The notes: a model not told the origin generated them from the sequence alone. Positions 36,567 through 45,495 are shown, counted from the first letter of the stretch. The stretch: DNA of 64,000 nt from CAUZFZ01 sp963579025 (GCA_963579025.1 CAUZFZ010000038.1:6134-70133); one strand, 5' to 3'. A program made the numbers and translations.

Positions 36567-37896
36567 CGATCAGGCTCCCTCCATCCAGCACTTTCATTTC
36601 TGCTCGCTGCTGAGCACCGACACCGCACAGTTCCGCGATCGTTGTTCCGGCCATCAACGGCGTGATCGGACGCGAGACAGGTCGTTCGCCTTTGTCGTCG
36701 CTTTGTCCGATACACAAACCAGGCTGCACTCCGGCACCAGCCCAGATGGAGAAATAGCAGTCTTTGTGATGCTCGCGTGCGGCCCGGTTGCTGATTCTCG
36801 GGGTACGTCCGAATTCGCCCATCGCCACCAGCAGCGTGTCTTCCATCATGCCGCGGTCATACAGATCGTCCAGCAGCGTCGAGAATGCCCGGTCGAAGAT
36901 AGGCCCGTGGCGGTCCTGCAGCAGTTCGAAGTTGTAGATGTGAGTGTCCCAGCCCCAGTCGCCGTTGGGCGTGAACGTTTCCACGTACTCGCTCCAGTTG
37001 ACCTGAATGTACGGCACGCCGGCTTCGGCAAGTCGCCGAGCCAGCAGGCAGCCCTGCCCGAATGTCGTTCGCCCATAAGCAGAACGGGTGCGATCAGACT
37101 CCTGAGTCAGGTCGAATGCTGCCCGGGCTCCGGGACTCGTCAGCAATCCATAGGCCGACTGGAACGTGTGTCCCCATTCCGCGATGCCCGACGCGTCCAG
37201 GCGGTACCGTTCGTCGTCGAGCTGTTCGAGCAGTTGGCGACGGTCCTGAATGCGCTGGGCATTGAGTTTCGGCAGCATCTTCAGTGTGGGCATACTGACT
37301 TCGCCGCGCTCCGATGCGCTGACGAGGAATGGATCCCATGCCTTGCCCAGCGTGCCACCGCCATAACCTTCAATGCGTCGCGGGAGGTCTCGCGGGATGC
37401 CCTTGCCGACATAGAAGAAGGGCGGCAGAGAACCTGTCTGACCGTGATGCTTCGCGACAATCGCGCCGAAATTCGGCTGAACTGGTCCGGGAGATTCTTC
37501 GAAACCGGTCACTCCCACCGTGCCGGCACCGGGATGACCATTGTTGGAATTCACCATCGAGCGGATGACGCTGAAGCGATCACTGCGAGCGGCGGCACGA
37601 GGCAGAATCTCCGTGAACCGCATGCCGGTGGTGCGCGTCGGAATCGTCCCGAACGGTCCCCGGAAATCCATGGAGGCGTCTGGCTTCGGATCCGCAAGAT
37701 CCACATGACTTGGACCACCCCACAACCACAACAGGATTACCGATTTGGCCCGCGCCTTTTCACGGGCTGCGGCAATCGCCGACAGCGACGGCAGGCCGGC
37801 CCCGATGGCGAAGGGTGTTACGGAAGCTGCCCTTAGAAATGAGCGTCTGGACGCGCCGTGGCAGGTGCGCGCATCGAACGAGCCGAGATCAATCAT
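36553..37896 (-). CDS. DUF1501 protein with Tat signal
   Basis: Start MIDLGSFDARTCHGASRRSF at 37896 places a twin-arginine motif (SRRSFLRAA) ahead of a hydrophobic stretch, the usual start of DUF1501 proteins; a longer frame upstream is not supported. KARAKSVILLWLWGGPSHVD is the hallmark N-terminal motif. RFSVIRSMVNSNNGHPGA, WGWDTHIYNFELLQDR, LLVAMGEFGRTPRI and AAREHHKDCYFSIWAGAGV follow, as in sulfatase/alkaline-phosphatase-like folds. Many members have lost the catalytic nucleophile, so activity is uncertain. It is the first gene of the three-gene operon with PD40 and DUF1549/1553 proteins. Confidence 0.9.
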   Translation of the reverse strand: MIDLGSFDARTCHGASRRSFLRAASVTPFAIGAGLPSLSAIAAAREKARAKSVILLWLWGGPSHVDLADPKPDASMDFRGPFGTIPTRTTGMRFTEILPRAAARSDRFSVIRSMVNSNNGHPGAGTVGVTGFEESPGPVQPNFGAIVAKHHGQTGSLPPFFYVGKGIPRDLPRRIEGYGGGTLGKAWDPFLVSASERGEVSMPTLKMLPKLNAQRIQDRRQLLEQLDDERYRLDASGIAEWGHTFQSAYGLLTSPGARAAFDLTQESDRTRSAYGRTTFGQGCLLARRLAEAGVPYIQVNWSEYVETFTPNGDWGWDTHIYNFELLQDRHGPIFDRAFSTLLDDLYDRGMMEDTLLVAMGEFGRTPRISNRAAREHHKDCYFSIWAGAGVQPGLCIGQSDDKGERPVSRPITPLMAGTTIAELCGVGAQQRAEMKVLDGGSLIDELL

Positions 37897-38015
37897 TGAT
37901 GAACGATCCGAAGCCAGTGAGTATGAGAAATGCCACCGCCGAATCCCGGCGGTGGCATGTAGAGCCTGACACGACGTGTGACACGCTTGATGTGCCACAG
38001 CAATCCGAAGGCTGG

Positions 38016-39020
38016 CTACCGTTTCGTAGAGGTCCGAATCGTCAATTCGGAGACCTTCCACGCAGAGCCCTCCTTCTTGACCAGAATCGAGATGAACTTC
38101 TCGCCGCTCTTGAGACTTATCTGGCGTCCCCCGTTCTTGCTGCGAGGCTTGGTTGTCAGTTCCGGTCGTTCGAAGGTTTTCTTGAAGCTGGCCTTTTCTT
38201 CATCGCTCAGCTTTCCGGCGCGAATCTTGACGAGATCGCCTCGCGCACGGCTGCTGATGTATTTGCCTATGTCTTTGAGGTTTCCGGACCGCAGCCCCAC
38301 CACGAGTTGGAAGGCCGGAAACTCGGGAGAACCCTCTTCGGGGGCTCGAGGTTGGCCGCCACCCTCGGAATCCAACTCACCCCCTGTTCCAGCCAGGCCG
38401 CCATCGGGTGTGAACCCATTTTCGTCGCCGGGCAAGGCATCGGTTGTTCCCTCCGGTGCCGAGTTACCTCCGTCGCCAGGCAGTGGATCGGTTGAATTCT
38501 CGTCGCCCGGCAGTGGATCAGTGGAATTCTCGTCACCCGGCACTGCATCGGTGTAATTCTCCTCGCCTGGCAGTGGATCGGTGGAATTCTCGTCGCCGGG
38601 TAGTGGATCGGTGGAATTCTCGTCACCGGGTAGTGGATCGGTGGAATTCTCGTCACCCGGCACTGCATCGGTGTAATTCTCCTCACCTGGCAGTGGATCG
38701 GTGGAATTCTCCTCGCCGGGTAGTGGATCGGTGGAATTCTCGTCGCCCGGTATCGCGTCGCCGGGCATCGCGTCGTCGGGCATCGCGTCCGTAGCTGAAT
38801 TGGGGTCGCCGCCTTCCATACCGGCCATCATGTCGCCCTGGTCGGACTCGACAGTTGAACTGTCATCCGCACCGTCGTCCGATCCTGCTGACTGGGTTGT
38901 GGAGCCAGCATCAGCACATCCACCGACGAAAACCGATACACCGAGCAATGTCGACAATGCGAGCCACGTGACCGGATTCGCTCCAGCCCGTTGCGATCTG
39001 TTGCCTGGGGAGAGTTTCAT
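38016..39020 (-). CDS. Lipoprotein with acidic decapeptide repeats
   Basis: The 334-residue product begins with a signal peptide ending LLGVSVFVGGC, a lipobox-like site. After an acidic Ser/Asp linker come nine decapeptide repeats of the form DENSTDPLPG or EENYTDAVPG, then a Gly/Glu-rich linker. The C-terminal 110 residues form a separate domain (FPAFQLVVGLRSGNLKDIGK, YISSRARGDLVKIRAGKLSD, ISILVKKEGSAWKVSELTIR), a compact alpha/beta fold with no recognised name. Probably anchored in the membrane with the repeats acting as a spacer. The gene is upstream of the DUF1501 operon on the same strand, with about 120 bases between. Confidence 0.8.
   Translation of the reverse strand: MKLSPGNRSQRAGANPVTWLALSTLLGVSVFVGGCADAGSTTQSAGSDDGADDSSTVESDQGDMMAGMEGGDPNSATDAMPDDAMPGDAIPGDENSTDPLPGEENSTDPLPGEENYTDAVPGDENSTDPLPGDENSTDPLPGDENSTDPLPGEENYTDAVPGDENSTDPLPGDENSTDPLPGDGGNSAPEGTTDALPGDENGFTPDGGLAGTGGELDSEGGGQPRAPEEGSPEFPAFQLVVGLRSGNLKDIGKYISSRARGDLVKIRAGKLSDEEKASFKKTFERPELTTKPRSKNGGRQISLKSGEKFISILVKKEGSAWKVSELTIRTSTKR
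38477..38747 (-). repeat. Nine 30-bp in-frame tandem repeats inside the lipoprotein gene
   Basis: The repeats encode DENSTDPLPG/EENYTDAVPG units. Two EENYTDAVPG units are spaced among the others in a pattern suggesting a larger duplicated block (EENSTDPLPG-EENYTDAVPG-DENSTDPLPG type). Boundaries are approximate. Repeat number probably varies between strains. Confidence 0.85.
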
Positions 39021-39330
39021 GGAGACAGCTCCTGATCAGTTGAAGAGGGAATAGGCGATTGTTTCAGTTGCCCATCCGGGCGACTGGAACTCAAGGGGTG
39101 GTTGAACAGTTTCGATTGAGAGTTCCTGAGACAGGAACGAGTGAATACAGTCGGCGGCTGGTGGAGTACCGCCCCGGCTGATCATGCAATCGGACCTGAC
39201 TGACAATCGATCCGCTCTCCCTTTGCTGAATCACAACGCCACGAAGCATGACGACGCGGTCTTCGGTCAGGTGCTACAAGGTACCGGTTTCACTTCATAT
39301 CCGCACGCCGAATTCTGGGCTGACGCTTTC
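39021..39330. other. Divergent intergenic region before yggS
   Basis: About 310 bases between the lipoprotein gene and the YggS gene. An in-frame extension of the latter reaches 39184, but the added residues match no family. No repeat or clear promoter was recognised. Confidence 0.4.
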
Positions 39331-40032
39331 ATGACGACGATTCTTGAGACGATCAAGTCGAATCTGACTCGCGTTCGCCAGCAAATTGACGACGCGTGTC
39401 AGCGTAGCGGACGTCATTCGGACAGCGTGGCGCTGGTCGCCGTGACCAAGTACGCCAAGCCCGATTGGGTGCGTGCCCTTATTGATCTGGGCCAGGTTCG
39501 ACTCGGCGAGAGTCGACCTCAGCAGTTGGCTCTGCGAGCCAGCGAAATGCCATCTCACGTCGAGTGGCACCTAATCGGGCACCTGCAGAGGAACAAGGTC
39601 GACATGGTCCTCCCGCCAGTCCAGCTCATTCATTCGGCGGACAGCGTCCGTCTGCTGAACCGGATCAGCCTGAGCTCGGTCGGACTTGAGCGGTCCACGA
39701 ATGTCCTGCTGGAGGTCAATGTTTCAGGTGAGGAGTCAAAGGACGGATTCACCCCGACTGCTCTACGTGAAGCATGGCCCCAAATCGCTCAACTGGATCG
39801 TCTGCACGTTCAGGGCCTGATGACGATGGCGCCGCGGGCCGACGAACCGGAATCGGCGCGTCCGGTTTTTGTCAGCCTGCGAGAATTGCGAGACGAACTT
39901 GCAGGGCGACCGGACGACGGGCGTCCGCTGCCGGAACTCTCCATGGGGATGAGCCGCGACTTCGAAGTGGCGATCGAAGAGGGATCGACGTTGGTCCGAG
40001 TCGGCAGCAGCCTGTTCGAGGGCCTGAGCTGA
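39331..40032 (+). CDS. yggS: YggS-family PLP-homeostasis protein
   Basis: YggS/PROSC proteins bind pyridoxal 5'-phosphate and buffer its level and that of related metabolites. The start at 39331 (MTTILETIKSNLTRVRQQID) gives the standard ~233-residue length. ALVAVTKYAKPDWVRALIDL holds the PLP-binding lysine. GESRPQQLALRA (normally GENxxQ), VEWHLIGHLQRNKVDM, LEVNVSGEESKDGF, LHVQGLMTMAP, LSMGMSRDFEVAIEEGSTLV and VRVGSSLFEG are all conserved. The protein is cytoplasmic and has no enzymatic activity in known cases. It is convergent with the outer-membrane protein gene. Confidence 0.95.
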   Translation: MTTILETIKSNLTRVRQQIDDACQRSGRHSDSVALVAVTKYAKPDWVRALIDLGQVRLGESRPQQLALRASEMPSHVEWHLIGHLQRNKVDMVLPPVQLIHSADSVRLLNRISLSSVGLERSTNVLLEVNVSGEESKDGFTPTALREAWPQIAQLDRLHVQGLMTMAPRADEPESARPVFVSLRELRDELAGRPDDGRPLPELSMGMSRDFEVAIEEGSTLVRVGSSLFEGLS

Positions 40033-40069
40033 ATTTCGCAGGCGGCTGGTAGTCAGTGGCGAGTGTCGT

Positions 40070-41062
40070 TCAATGGAAACGCACTGACAGACCCGTTCCC
40101 GCAAAGAAGTCGTCTGCAGCCGAGTTCAGGCCCAGACCTGCCCGAATGTCCCATTGAATGTCGTTACCGAACAGAACTGCGAAGCCGCCGTTCATGTAGT
40201 GCTCGGACTTCACCCCGTTCGCACTGTGGGGGAAGAGGGCATACCACTCGGCGTACACACTGGTCGTTTCGGTCAATGAGAGGCCGGTCGCGATCGACTG
40301 AGCCCATTCCGTGTAGGCATGCTGAGAGTCATCCACTGCCCGGTTAAATTGCGTGCTGCCGGCGAGGCTGAGTTCATCGCTCAGTGCCCACGAATAAACC
40401 CAGTTGACACCCGGCTGCAGTTGATCACTGGTGAAAGCGTTACTTCCGGCCGGGATTGTCATCTGCGGCAGGATGGCCATCTCCGGGAAGATGCCTTCCT
40501 GCGGAGTCAGACCAATTTTGGCTCCGAAGTAGATGTCTTCCAGTCCGCTCGTCGAGTCCCGTACTCCCGACACGCTCGTCCGTTCGGTCACGGGAAACAG
40601 AGCCAGACGCCACTCGAACCATTCGGCGAACATTCCGTAGCGGTAAAGTGGCTCACCCCAGCTATGGCTGCGGACGGTCTCTCCGCCGGCACTGTCGGTC
40701 GTATAGGTGTATCCCGCTTCGATCTGCAGCACTCCGTTGCCGACCGTACTGGACGCTTCGGTGAAATCCGGACGATCCGTCACCAGCGGTGACGAAAGAT
40801 CGGGGCCGCCGGAAAAGGAGGTCCCGTAGCTCCACTGAAAGAGAGTGCCCGGGCAGCTTATCGCGGTCTCAAGGAGATGAGACACGTGGGTGACTTCAGC
40901 TGTGTCCTCTGCACCCCATGCCTGAGCAACGGACTGCTGCTCCGTTGGTACAGTTGCGTCAACATTGTCCGATTCCTGGGCGGATGCAGGACGCGCCAAC
41001 ACGCACCCGAACAGAACCAGGACTGACATCACGGCCGGACGGATGGGTGAAAAACCAGACAT
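40070..41062 (-). CDS. Outer-membrane beta-barrel-like protein (phenol MetA-pathway/transporter family)
   Basis: ATG at 41062 is preferred because GAGG lies 7 bases upstream; a TTG four codons earlier overlaps the ribosome-binding site. A signal peptide (MSVLVLFGCVLARPASA) is followed by DLSSPLVTDRPDFTEASSTV, the hallmark of the PF13557-type family, then alternating amphipathic strands (LQIEAGYTYTTD, YRYGMFAEWFEWRLALFPV, EDIYFGAKIGL) and a closing WDIRAGLGLNSAADDFFAG with C-terminal aromatic residues (LSVRFH). This suggests a barrel in the outer membrane. The substrate is unknown; the family name reflects historical annotation rather than shown function. Confidence 0.8.
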   Translation of the reverse strand: MSGFSPIRPAVMSVLVLFGCVLARPASAQESDNVDATVPTEQQSVAQAWGAEDTAEVTHVSHLLETAISCPGTLFQWSYGTSFSGGPDLSSPLVTDRPDFTEASSTVGNGVLQIEAGYTYTTDSAGGETVRSHSWGEPLYRYGMFAEWFEWRLALFPVTERTSVSGVRDSTSGLEDIYFGAKIGLTPQEGIFPEMAILPQMTIPAGSNAFTSDQLQPGVNWVYSWALSDELSLAGSTQFNRAVDDSQHAYTEWAQSIATGLSLTETTSVYAEWYALFPHSANGVKSEHYMNGGFAVLFGNDIQWDIRAGLGLNSAADDFFAGTGLSVRFH

Positions 41063-41290
41063 GAAGAGCCTCAATTCATTGAGCTGCCGGGTCGTGATCG
41101 AGCCGAATTCAGGCAGTTGCCGGCGCTCGTCCCGCGTCCCGCATGGTTTCCGTTTGCAGGCGTGAAAATGCTATAACCAGCAAAACACGCTGAATTTCCG
41201 AAGTTATTGTCATCTTCGGCAGGATTCGCCCAGGCAGTTCACCCGAAGTTTGGTTTTTTTGAGTCACCAAAACCTGCTGGAGAGAATCCG

Positions 41291-42106
41291 TTGGCGAAGA
41301 GGCCACCGATCTATAATGCGCACGAACGCGACAACTTGCGGGCTGCGGGGCGATTCAATGCGCAGGTCATGGATTTCATCCGTCCGCATGTGAAGCCGGG
41401 TGCCGAGACCAGTGTGCTGGACCGAATGATCTATGAGTACACCATGGATCACGGGCATATCCCGGCGTGTCTTGGATACAACGGGCCGGCCAACGCTCCG
41501 CCGTATCCGAAAAGCACGTGCATGAGCCGCAACGAGATCGTCTGCCATGGCATCCCGGGCGAGTGGGTGCTGCAGGAGGGCGACATCGTCAACATCGACC
41601 TGACGACGATCGTCAACGGCTGGCACGGCGATCAGTCGGAGACCTTTCTGATCGGCGAGGTTTCGCCGAAGGTAAAGCGTCTGGTTCAGGCGACGTTTGA
41701 AGCTTTGTGGGTCGGGATTCGATCGATCAAGCCGTACGGCTACGTGCGTGACATTGGCGCAGCGATTTACAGCTACGCCATGGAACGCGAGTACGAGGTC
41801 GTGCGGGAGTTTCAGGGGCATGGCCTGGGTCGGGCGTTTCATCAGGAACCCGGCATCCCTCATTTCTGGTTCAAAGGCCGCAAGGAAGGCGGCCAGGTCA
41901 TTCGACCGGGAATGTGCTTCACGATCGAGCCGATGCTCAACGAAGGCACATGGCGGACGCGCACCGACAAGTTCGACGGATGGACGGTGCGTACGGCCGA
42001 CAACAAACTGTCGGCGCAGTTCGAGCACACGATCCTGATGACCGAAGACGGCCCGGAAATCACAACTCCGACGACGAATGGTCCCCAGGAGGGGCATCAG
42101 TTCTGA
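41291..42106 (+). CDS. map: Methionine aminopeptidase type I
   Basis: Removes the N-terminal Met from nascent proteins. A TTG start at 41291 is chosen: GGAGAG lies 8-10 bases upstream and the product begins LAKRPPIYNAHERDNLRAAG, with usual length (271 aa); upstream codons have no family match. Metal ligands and catalytic residues are in place: NEIVCHGIPG, DIVNIDLTT and WHGDQSETF (two Asp ligands), FQGHGLGRAFHQEP (His), FTIEPML and QFEHTIL (two Glu). The segment GRKEGGQVI is slightly extended. A strong hairpin downstream (42198-42260) may end transcription. Confidence 0.95.
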   Translation: MAKRPPIYNAHERDNLRAAGRFNAQVMDFIRPHVKPGAETSVLDRMIYEYTMDHGHIPACLGYNGPANAPPYPKSTCMSRNEIVCHGIPGEWVLQEGDIVNIDLTTIVNGWHGDQSETFLIGEVSPKVKRLVQATFEALWVGIRSIKPYGYVRDIGAAIYSYAMEREYEVVREFQGHGLGRAFHQEPGIPHFWFKGRKEGGQVIRPGMCFTIEPMLNEGTWRTRTDKFDGWTVRTADNKLSAQFEHTILMTEDGPEITTPTTNGPQEGHQF

Positions 42107-42197
42107 TTGCACGTGCAACGTCCGGCCCTTATTGATGGCACGCTGCGCAACATGTTTAGAGTCTTCCGTCGTCAGGCATGCGCGCCGTGCGCGCGCA

Positions 42198-42260
42198 TCG
42201 TAGGATGGGCACTCCTGCCCGTCCCTGCACCGGCAATGGACGGGCAAGAGTGCCCATCCT
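42198..42260. terminator. 24-bp-stem hairpin downstream of map (repeat / possible terminator)
   Basis: The arms GTAGGATGGGCACTC and GAGTGCCCATCCTAC, plus TGCCCGTCC and GGACGGGCA, form 24 base pairs with one C.A mismatch and a 13-base loop. TTTT follows the 3' arm. From memory, similar TAGGATGGGCACTC palindromes are dispersed in planctomycete genomes, so it is both a repeat and a plausible rho-independent terminator. Confidence 0.7.
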
Positions 42261-42312
42261 ACTTTTGGTTGCGGCTTTGCCGCTTTGGGAAGTCGTCGCA
42301 ACATTCGGTCAT

Positions 42313-42411
42313 GATTTGTCATTAGTTATTTGTCATTTGACATCGCGGTGACGGCGATGACACGAGCTTGGCAATGACAAATGAGAATTGACAAATAACT
42401 AATGATAAATC
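42313..42411. mobile_element. MITE-like element, arms shared with the four-helix-bundle cassette
   Basis: The left arm starts GATTTGTCATTAGTTATTTG and the right arm, read in reverse, starts GATTTATCATTAGTTATTTG and ends near CATTTGTCATTG. The same arms bound the four-helix-bundle gene at 63245-63706. Here only about 30 unrelated bases lie between them and no gene is present. The repeat has a 7-base period (TCATTAG-TTATTTG-TCATTTG). Confidence 0.75.
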
Positions 42412-42475
42412 GACGTTCTGCGGACACAGTTGCTGCACGCGTCGTGTGCACGACAAGACGAAGGACGCATCCAGG

Positions 42476-44284
42476 ATGGCCGAATCAGCTCCTGAACCTC
42501 CGCCGAAGGGTGAATCTTTTCCGGTCGCTGATGTTCGTTCGTCAAGAGCCGCGTCGGCCAGCTCGTCCGGGCAAAGCCTGATCACTCGCGTGTGGTTGCT
42601 GACGGGCCTGTGCCTGATCGTTGCCATCGTGCTGGTGGTCTGGAATCAGAAACCATCCGGCCCAGGCATCACGATTCGATTCGAACAGGGCCACGGCCTC
42701 AAACCTGGAAACACACTCCAACATCGTGGCATCGAAGTCGGTGAAGTCACCACCGTGCAGCTCGACGCGGCAAGCGAAGGCGTGGTGGTCACGGTCGAAC
42801 TGCAGCCGCAGGCGAAGTCGCTCGCACGACACGGCAGCGAGTTCTGGATTGTCCGACCGCGCGTCAGCCTGACGCGTATTACGGGACTCGACACAGTTGT
42901 CGGCGCCCGCTACCTGTCGGTGCAGCCCGGACCCGAGAACTCCGATCCAAAGTTCGACTTTGACGGGCTGGAAACGCCGCTGACCCTAATTGATTCGGAA
43001 GCCGTCGACGTCTCGATTCAGTTCTCTGAGGGACACGGTCTGTCTGTCGGCGATCAGGTGCGGCATCGAGGCATCGTGGTCGGAGAAGTCACGACCGTCG
43101 ATCTCAACAAGGACCTGAACGGTGTCACGGTCCTTGCGCGACTGGCCGCGAGCGCCACTCGTCTGGCACGGGCAGGCACGCAGTTCTGGGTCGAACGTCC
43201 GGCGGTCAATGCGGCAGAAGTTCGAGGTCTCGATACGCTGCTTGGCGGGCGATACATCGCCGTCCAACCGGGTGCAGCCGACGGCGAACTTCAGACGGAA
43301 TTCGAAGGTGTAACCAATGCACCGACAGGCGAACTCCCCGAGGGTGGCCTGGAAATCATGCTGGAAGCCACCACACGCGGCGGGCTGAAGCGGGGAGTAC
43401 CTGTCCTCTATCGAGGTCTTCCAATCGGTCGTGTCTTCGCGGTTGGCCTGGCCAGCGATGCCGCCTCTGTCGATGCCCGTGCGTGGATTGAGGCCCCATA
43501 CCGCCACCTCGTACGGACCAACACACAGTTTTGGATGATGAGCGGAATCGACGTGTCAGTCGGTCTGTCTGGAGTTCAGGTCTCGGCCGATTCACTGTCG
43601 AGCATCATGCTGGGCGGCATCTCGCTGGCGACTCCTGATGCACCGGGCGTTCCAGTCAGCACAGGTCATCGATTCACTTGTGCGACTAAAGCGGAAGATG
43701 AGTGGTTGGAATGGCGACCGCGACTGGCTCTGGGTGTAGACAGCCTGCCGTCCGGTGGGATGCTCCCCAAACCGGTGAGAGCCTCACTGCGATGGCAGAC
43801 GAAGGTGTTTGGTTTCCGGCGGGACCGTCAGCGATCTGGCTGGGTGTTGCCCTTGTCGGACGGTCGGCTGTTCGGTCCTGCGGACCTGCTCTCGCCGGTT
43901 GCAGAAGCTCTCGACGGTAAGACGACCCTCGAGGCCGCAGGCCAATCCCTTGTCGTGACTGCCGACAACACAAGTGTGATTGGACCGCTGGCCGTTGTGA
44001 CATCGACCGAGTCCTTTGCGGAACCTGACACGCGATGGCCACGCGAACGAATCAAAAGGTCAGACGAGCCGATCGATTGCCTGGTCATTACATCGGGCAT
44101 CGAACCGCTCAGCATCTCCGCCGCCCGATTCACCGCCAGCAAGGTCGGCTGGAGCGTTGACCCGGCGGTGTCTCTGACTGCGGATCATCACGGAGCATGT
44201 GTCGTCTCCCGTGAGACCGGCGATGTAGTCGGTGTTGTGGTGATTCAGGACACGGCCGCAATCGTGGTTCCGTCGCCTGGTTAG
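42476..44284 (+). CDS. Triple-MCE-domain (PqiB/MlaD-like) membrane protein
   Basis: The 602-residue product from MAESAPEPPPKG has one N-terminal membrane helix (VWLLTGLCLIVAIVLVVW, ~40-57), then MCE domains. Each shows the same pattern: ITIRFEQGHGLKPGNTLQHR with GIEVGEVTTVQL; VSIQFSEGHGLSVGDQVRHR with GIVVGEVTTVDL; and a third, LEIMLEATTRGGLKRGVPVL with YRGLPIGRVFAV. MCE proteins form hexameric tunnels that move lipids between membranes. The last 180 residues form a periplasmic region not recognised. In PqiB-like proteins a multi-MCE stack spans the periplasm. No partner permease or PqiA/C gene is nearby. Confidence 0.85.
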   Translation: MAESAPEPPPKGESFPVADVRSSRAASASSSGQSLITRVWLLTGLCLIVAIVLVVWNQKPSGPGITIRFEQGHGLKPGNTLQHRGIEVGEVTTVQLDAASEGVVVTVELQPQAKSLARHGSEFWIVRPRVSLTRITGLDTVVGARYLSVQPGPENSDPKFDFDGLETPLTLIDSEAVDVSIQFSEGHGLSVGDQVRHRGIVVGEVTTVDLNKDLNGVTVLARLAASATRLARAGTQFWVERPAVNAAEVRGLDTLLGGRYIAVQPGAADGELQTEFEGVTNAPTGELPEGGLEIMLEATTRGGLKRGVPVLYRGLPIGRVFAVGLASDAASVDARAWIEAPYRHLVRTNTQFWMMSGIDVSVGLSGVQVSADSLSSIMLGGISLATPDAPGVPVSTGHRFTCATKAEDEWLEWRPRLALGVDSLPSGGMLPKPVRASLRWQTKVFGFRRDRQRSGWVLPLSDGRLFGPADLLSPVAEALDGKTTLEAAGQSLVVTADNTSVIGPLAVVTSTESFAEPDTRWPRERIKRSDEPIDCLVITSGIEPLSISAARFTASKVGWSVDPAVSLTADHHGACVVSRETGDVVGVVVIQDTAAIVVPSPG

Positions 44285-44340
44285 AAGTTGGGGAAGACTC
44301 GCCTTGAGGCCGGTCTTCCAACTGAACCTGTCGTTCGCGG

Positions 44341-45495
44341 CTACCGTCCCAGCGCCGACTCAATAAACGGCCACATGAGATCGGGGTAGAACTTGTGGCC
44401 GTCCGCACCCCATTTGTGCTGGAACCGACTCGGTGCACCGGCCGCATCATAAATCAAACGGACACGGGCCATCGCCGCTTCGACATCCGGAAACGAATGC
44501 AGTCCGTCCATCCGCCCATGAACAGCCAGCATGGACCGAGGCGCGGTGAGCGCCCCGACATCTGCCATGTCACCAAGTTCTGACTGAGCACGTGGCACGA
44601 CGCAGCAATCGCAATGAAAGACGAACCCCGTGGAACTGGTGTAGGACGTGAATGAACAGCTCGGAATCGCAACCGAAATCCGTTCATCCAGTGCGGCGGC
44701 GTATACAGTCAGGACTCCACCACCGGAATTCCCCAGCAGCACGACCTTCTTCCGATCGACAAGCAGAAGCTCCCGCAGAGCCCAGTCAAGCAATCGTTGC
44801 GTGTCCCAGACGCGTTCCCCCACGGCTGTCCTGCCAGCGAGCAGACAGTGAATCAACTGAGCCCGACAGGCCCGTCTGCCGTGACGACCTTTGGGATCAG
44901 TGATCGAAACATCTGCGGCCAGTCCACGCGTCGCCGGCACGAGTGTCAGGAAACCCCGCTTGACGGCCTGCACACCGATATCTCCATCCTTTGCCTGCGT
45001 GGTCTTTCGATGTTCGTCATCTCGATAGACACCCGCGTAGGTGTTCCAGCCGTCGCTGTCATGGCCGTGAGCGCACATCGCCAGCGGCAACGGCAGCGTT
45101 GAATCGTGGATCGGCGTAAGTAACCAGAACGGAATCGTAACACCCGGCTCTGTCTCGATCTGGCCGCGTTGTCGAAAGTACCCGTCTTCCATGATTGATT
45201 CGTCGAAACGGACAACGGGTTCGTGATCGCCGGCATCCCGTGCGATGCGATCCAGCCCAAGCAGGTCGCCCAGCTTCTTTCTCGCGTCCCGCTGCCACGA
45301 CTTGAAGCCGCCCGGATAGTCCGCTCGAAATGCCAGACGACTTGTGGTCGGATGACCGGTGTCCTTCGCATGGAGCCGTTGCAGGTATCGGCCGACCCTA
45401 TCTTCGTATTCCACGAAGGGTTTCGGCGATTCTTCCTGGGCTGCGGCGAGCTGCGTCAGCAACAGAACCGGAACCAGTGTCAGAGAGCGGTTCAT
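44341..45495 (-). CDS. Exported acetyl-xylan-esterase-like alpha/beta hydrolase
   Basis: Start MNRSLTLVPVLLLTQLAAAQ at 45495 gives a signal peptide. The ~384-residue protein has WLLTPIHDSTLPLPLAMCAHG (strand and oxyanion region), VVLLGNSGGGVLTVYAAALD with the GNSGGG nucleophile elbow, LAVHGRMDGLHSFPDV with the catalytic Asp and GADGHKFYPDLMWPF with the catalytic His. This fits the acetyl xylan esterase/BAAT-like family often used on polysaccharide substrates by planctomycetes. A pair of Cys (FHCDCC) near the active-site lid is unusual. Activity on acetylated sugars is inference. Neighbours on both sides are on the plus strand. Confidence 0.8.
   Translation of the reverse strand: MNRSLTLVPVLLLTQLAAAQEESPKPFVEYEDRVGRYLQRLHAKDTGHPTTSRLAFRADYPGGFKSWQRDARKKLGDLLGLDRIARDAGDHEPVVRFDESIMEDGYFRQRGQIETEPGVTIPFWLLTPIHDSTLPLPLAMCAHGHDSDGWNTYAGVYRDDEHRKTTQAKDGDIGVQAVKRGFLTLVPATRGLAADVSITDPKGRHGRRACRAQLIHCLLAGRTAVGERVWDTQRLLDWALRELLLVDRKKVVLLGNSGGGVLTVYAAALDERISVAIPSCSFTSYTSSTGFVFHCDCCVVPRAQSELGDMADVGALTAPRSMLAVHGRMDGLHSFPDVEAAMARVRLIYDAAGAPSRFQHKWGADGHKFYPDLMWPFIESALGR

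Larger units (their letters stand above)
42107..42475. other. Intergenic region with a long hairpin and a MITE-like inverted repeat
   Basis: About 370 bases downstream of map. It contains the hairpin at 42198-42260 and the 7-bp-period inverted repeat at 42313-42411, both annotated separately. AAGGA near 42461 may serve the MCE gene. No gene seen. Confidence 0.6.
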
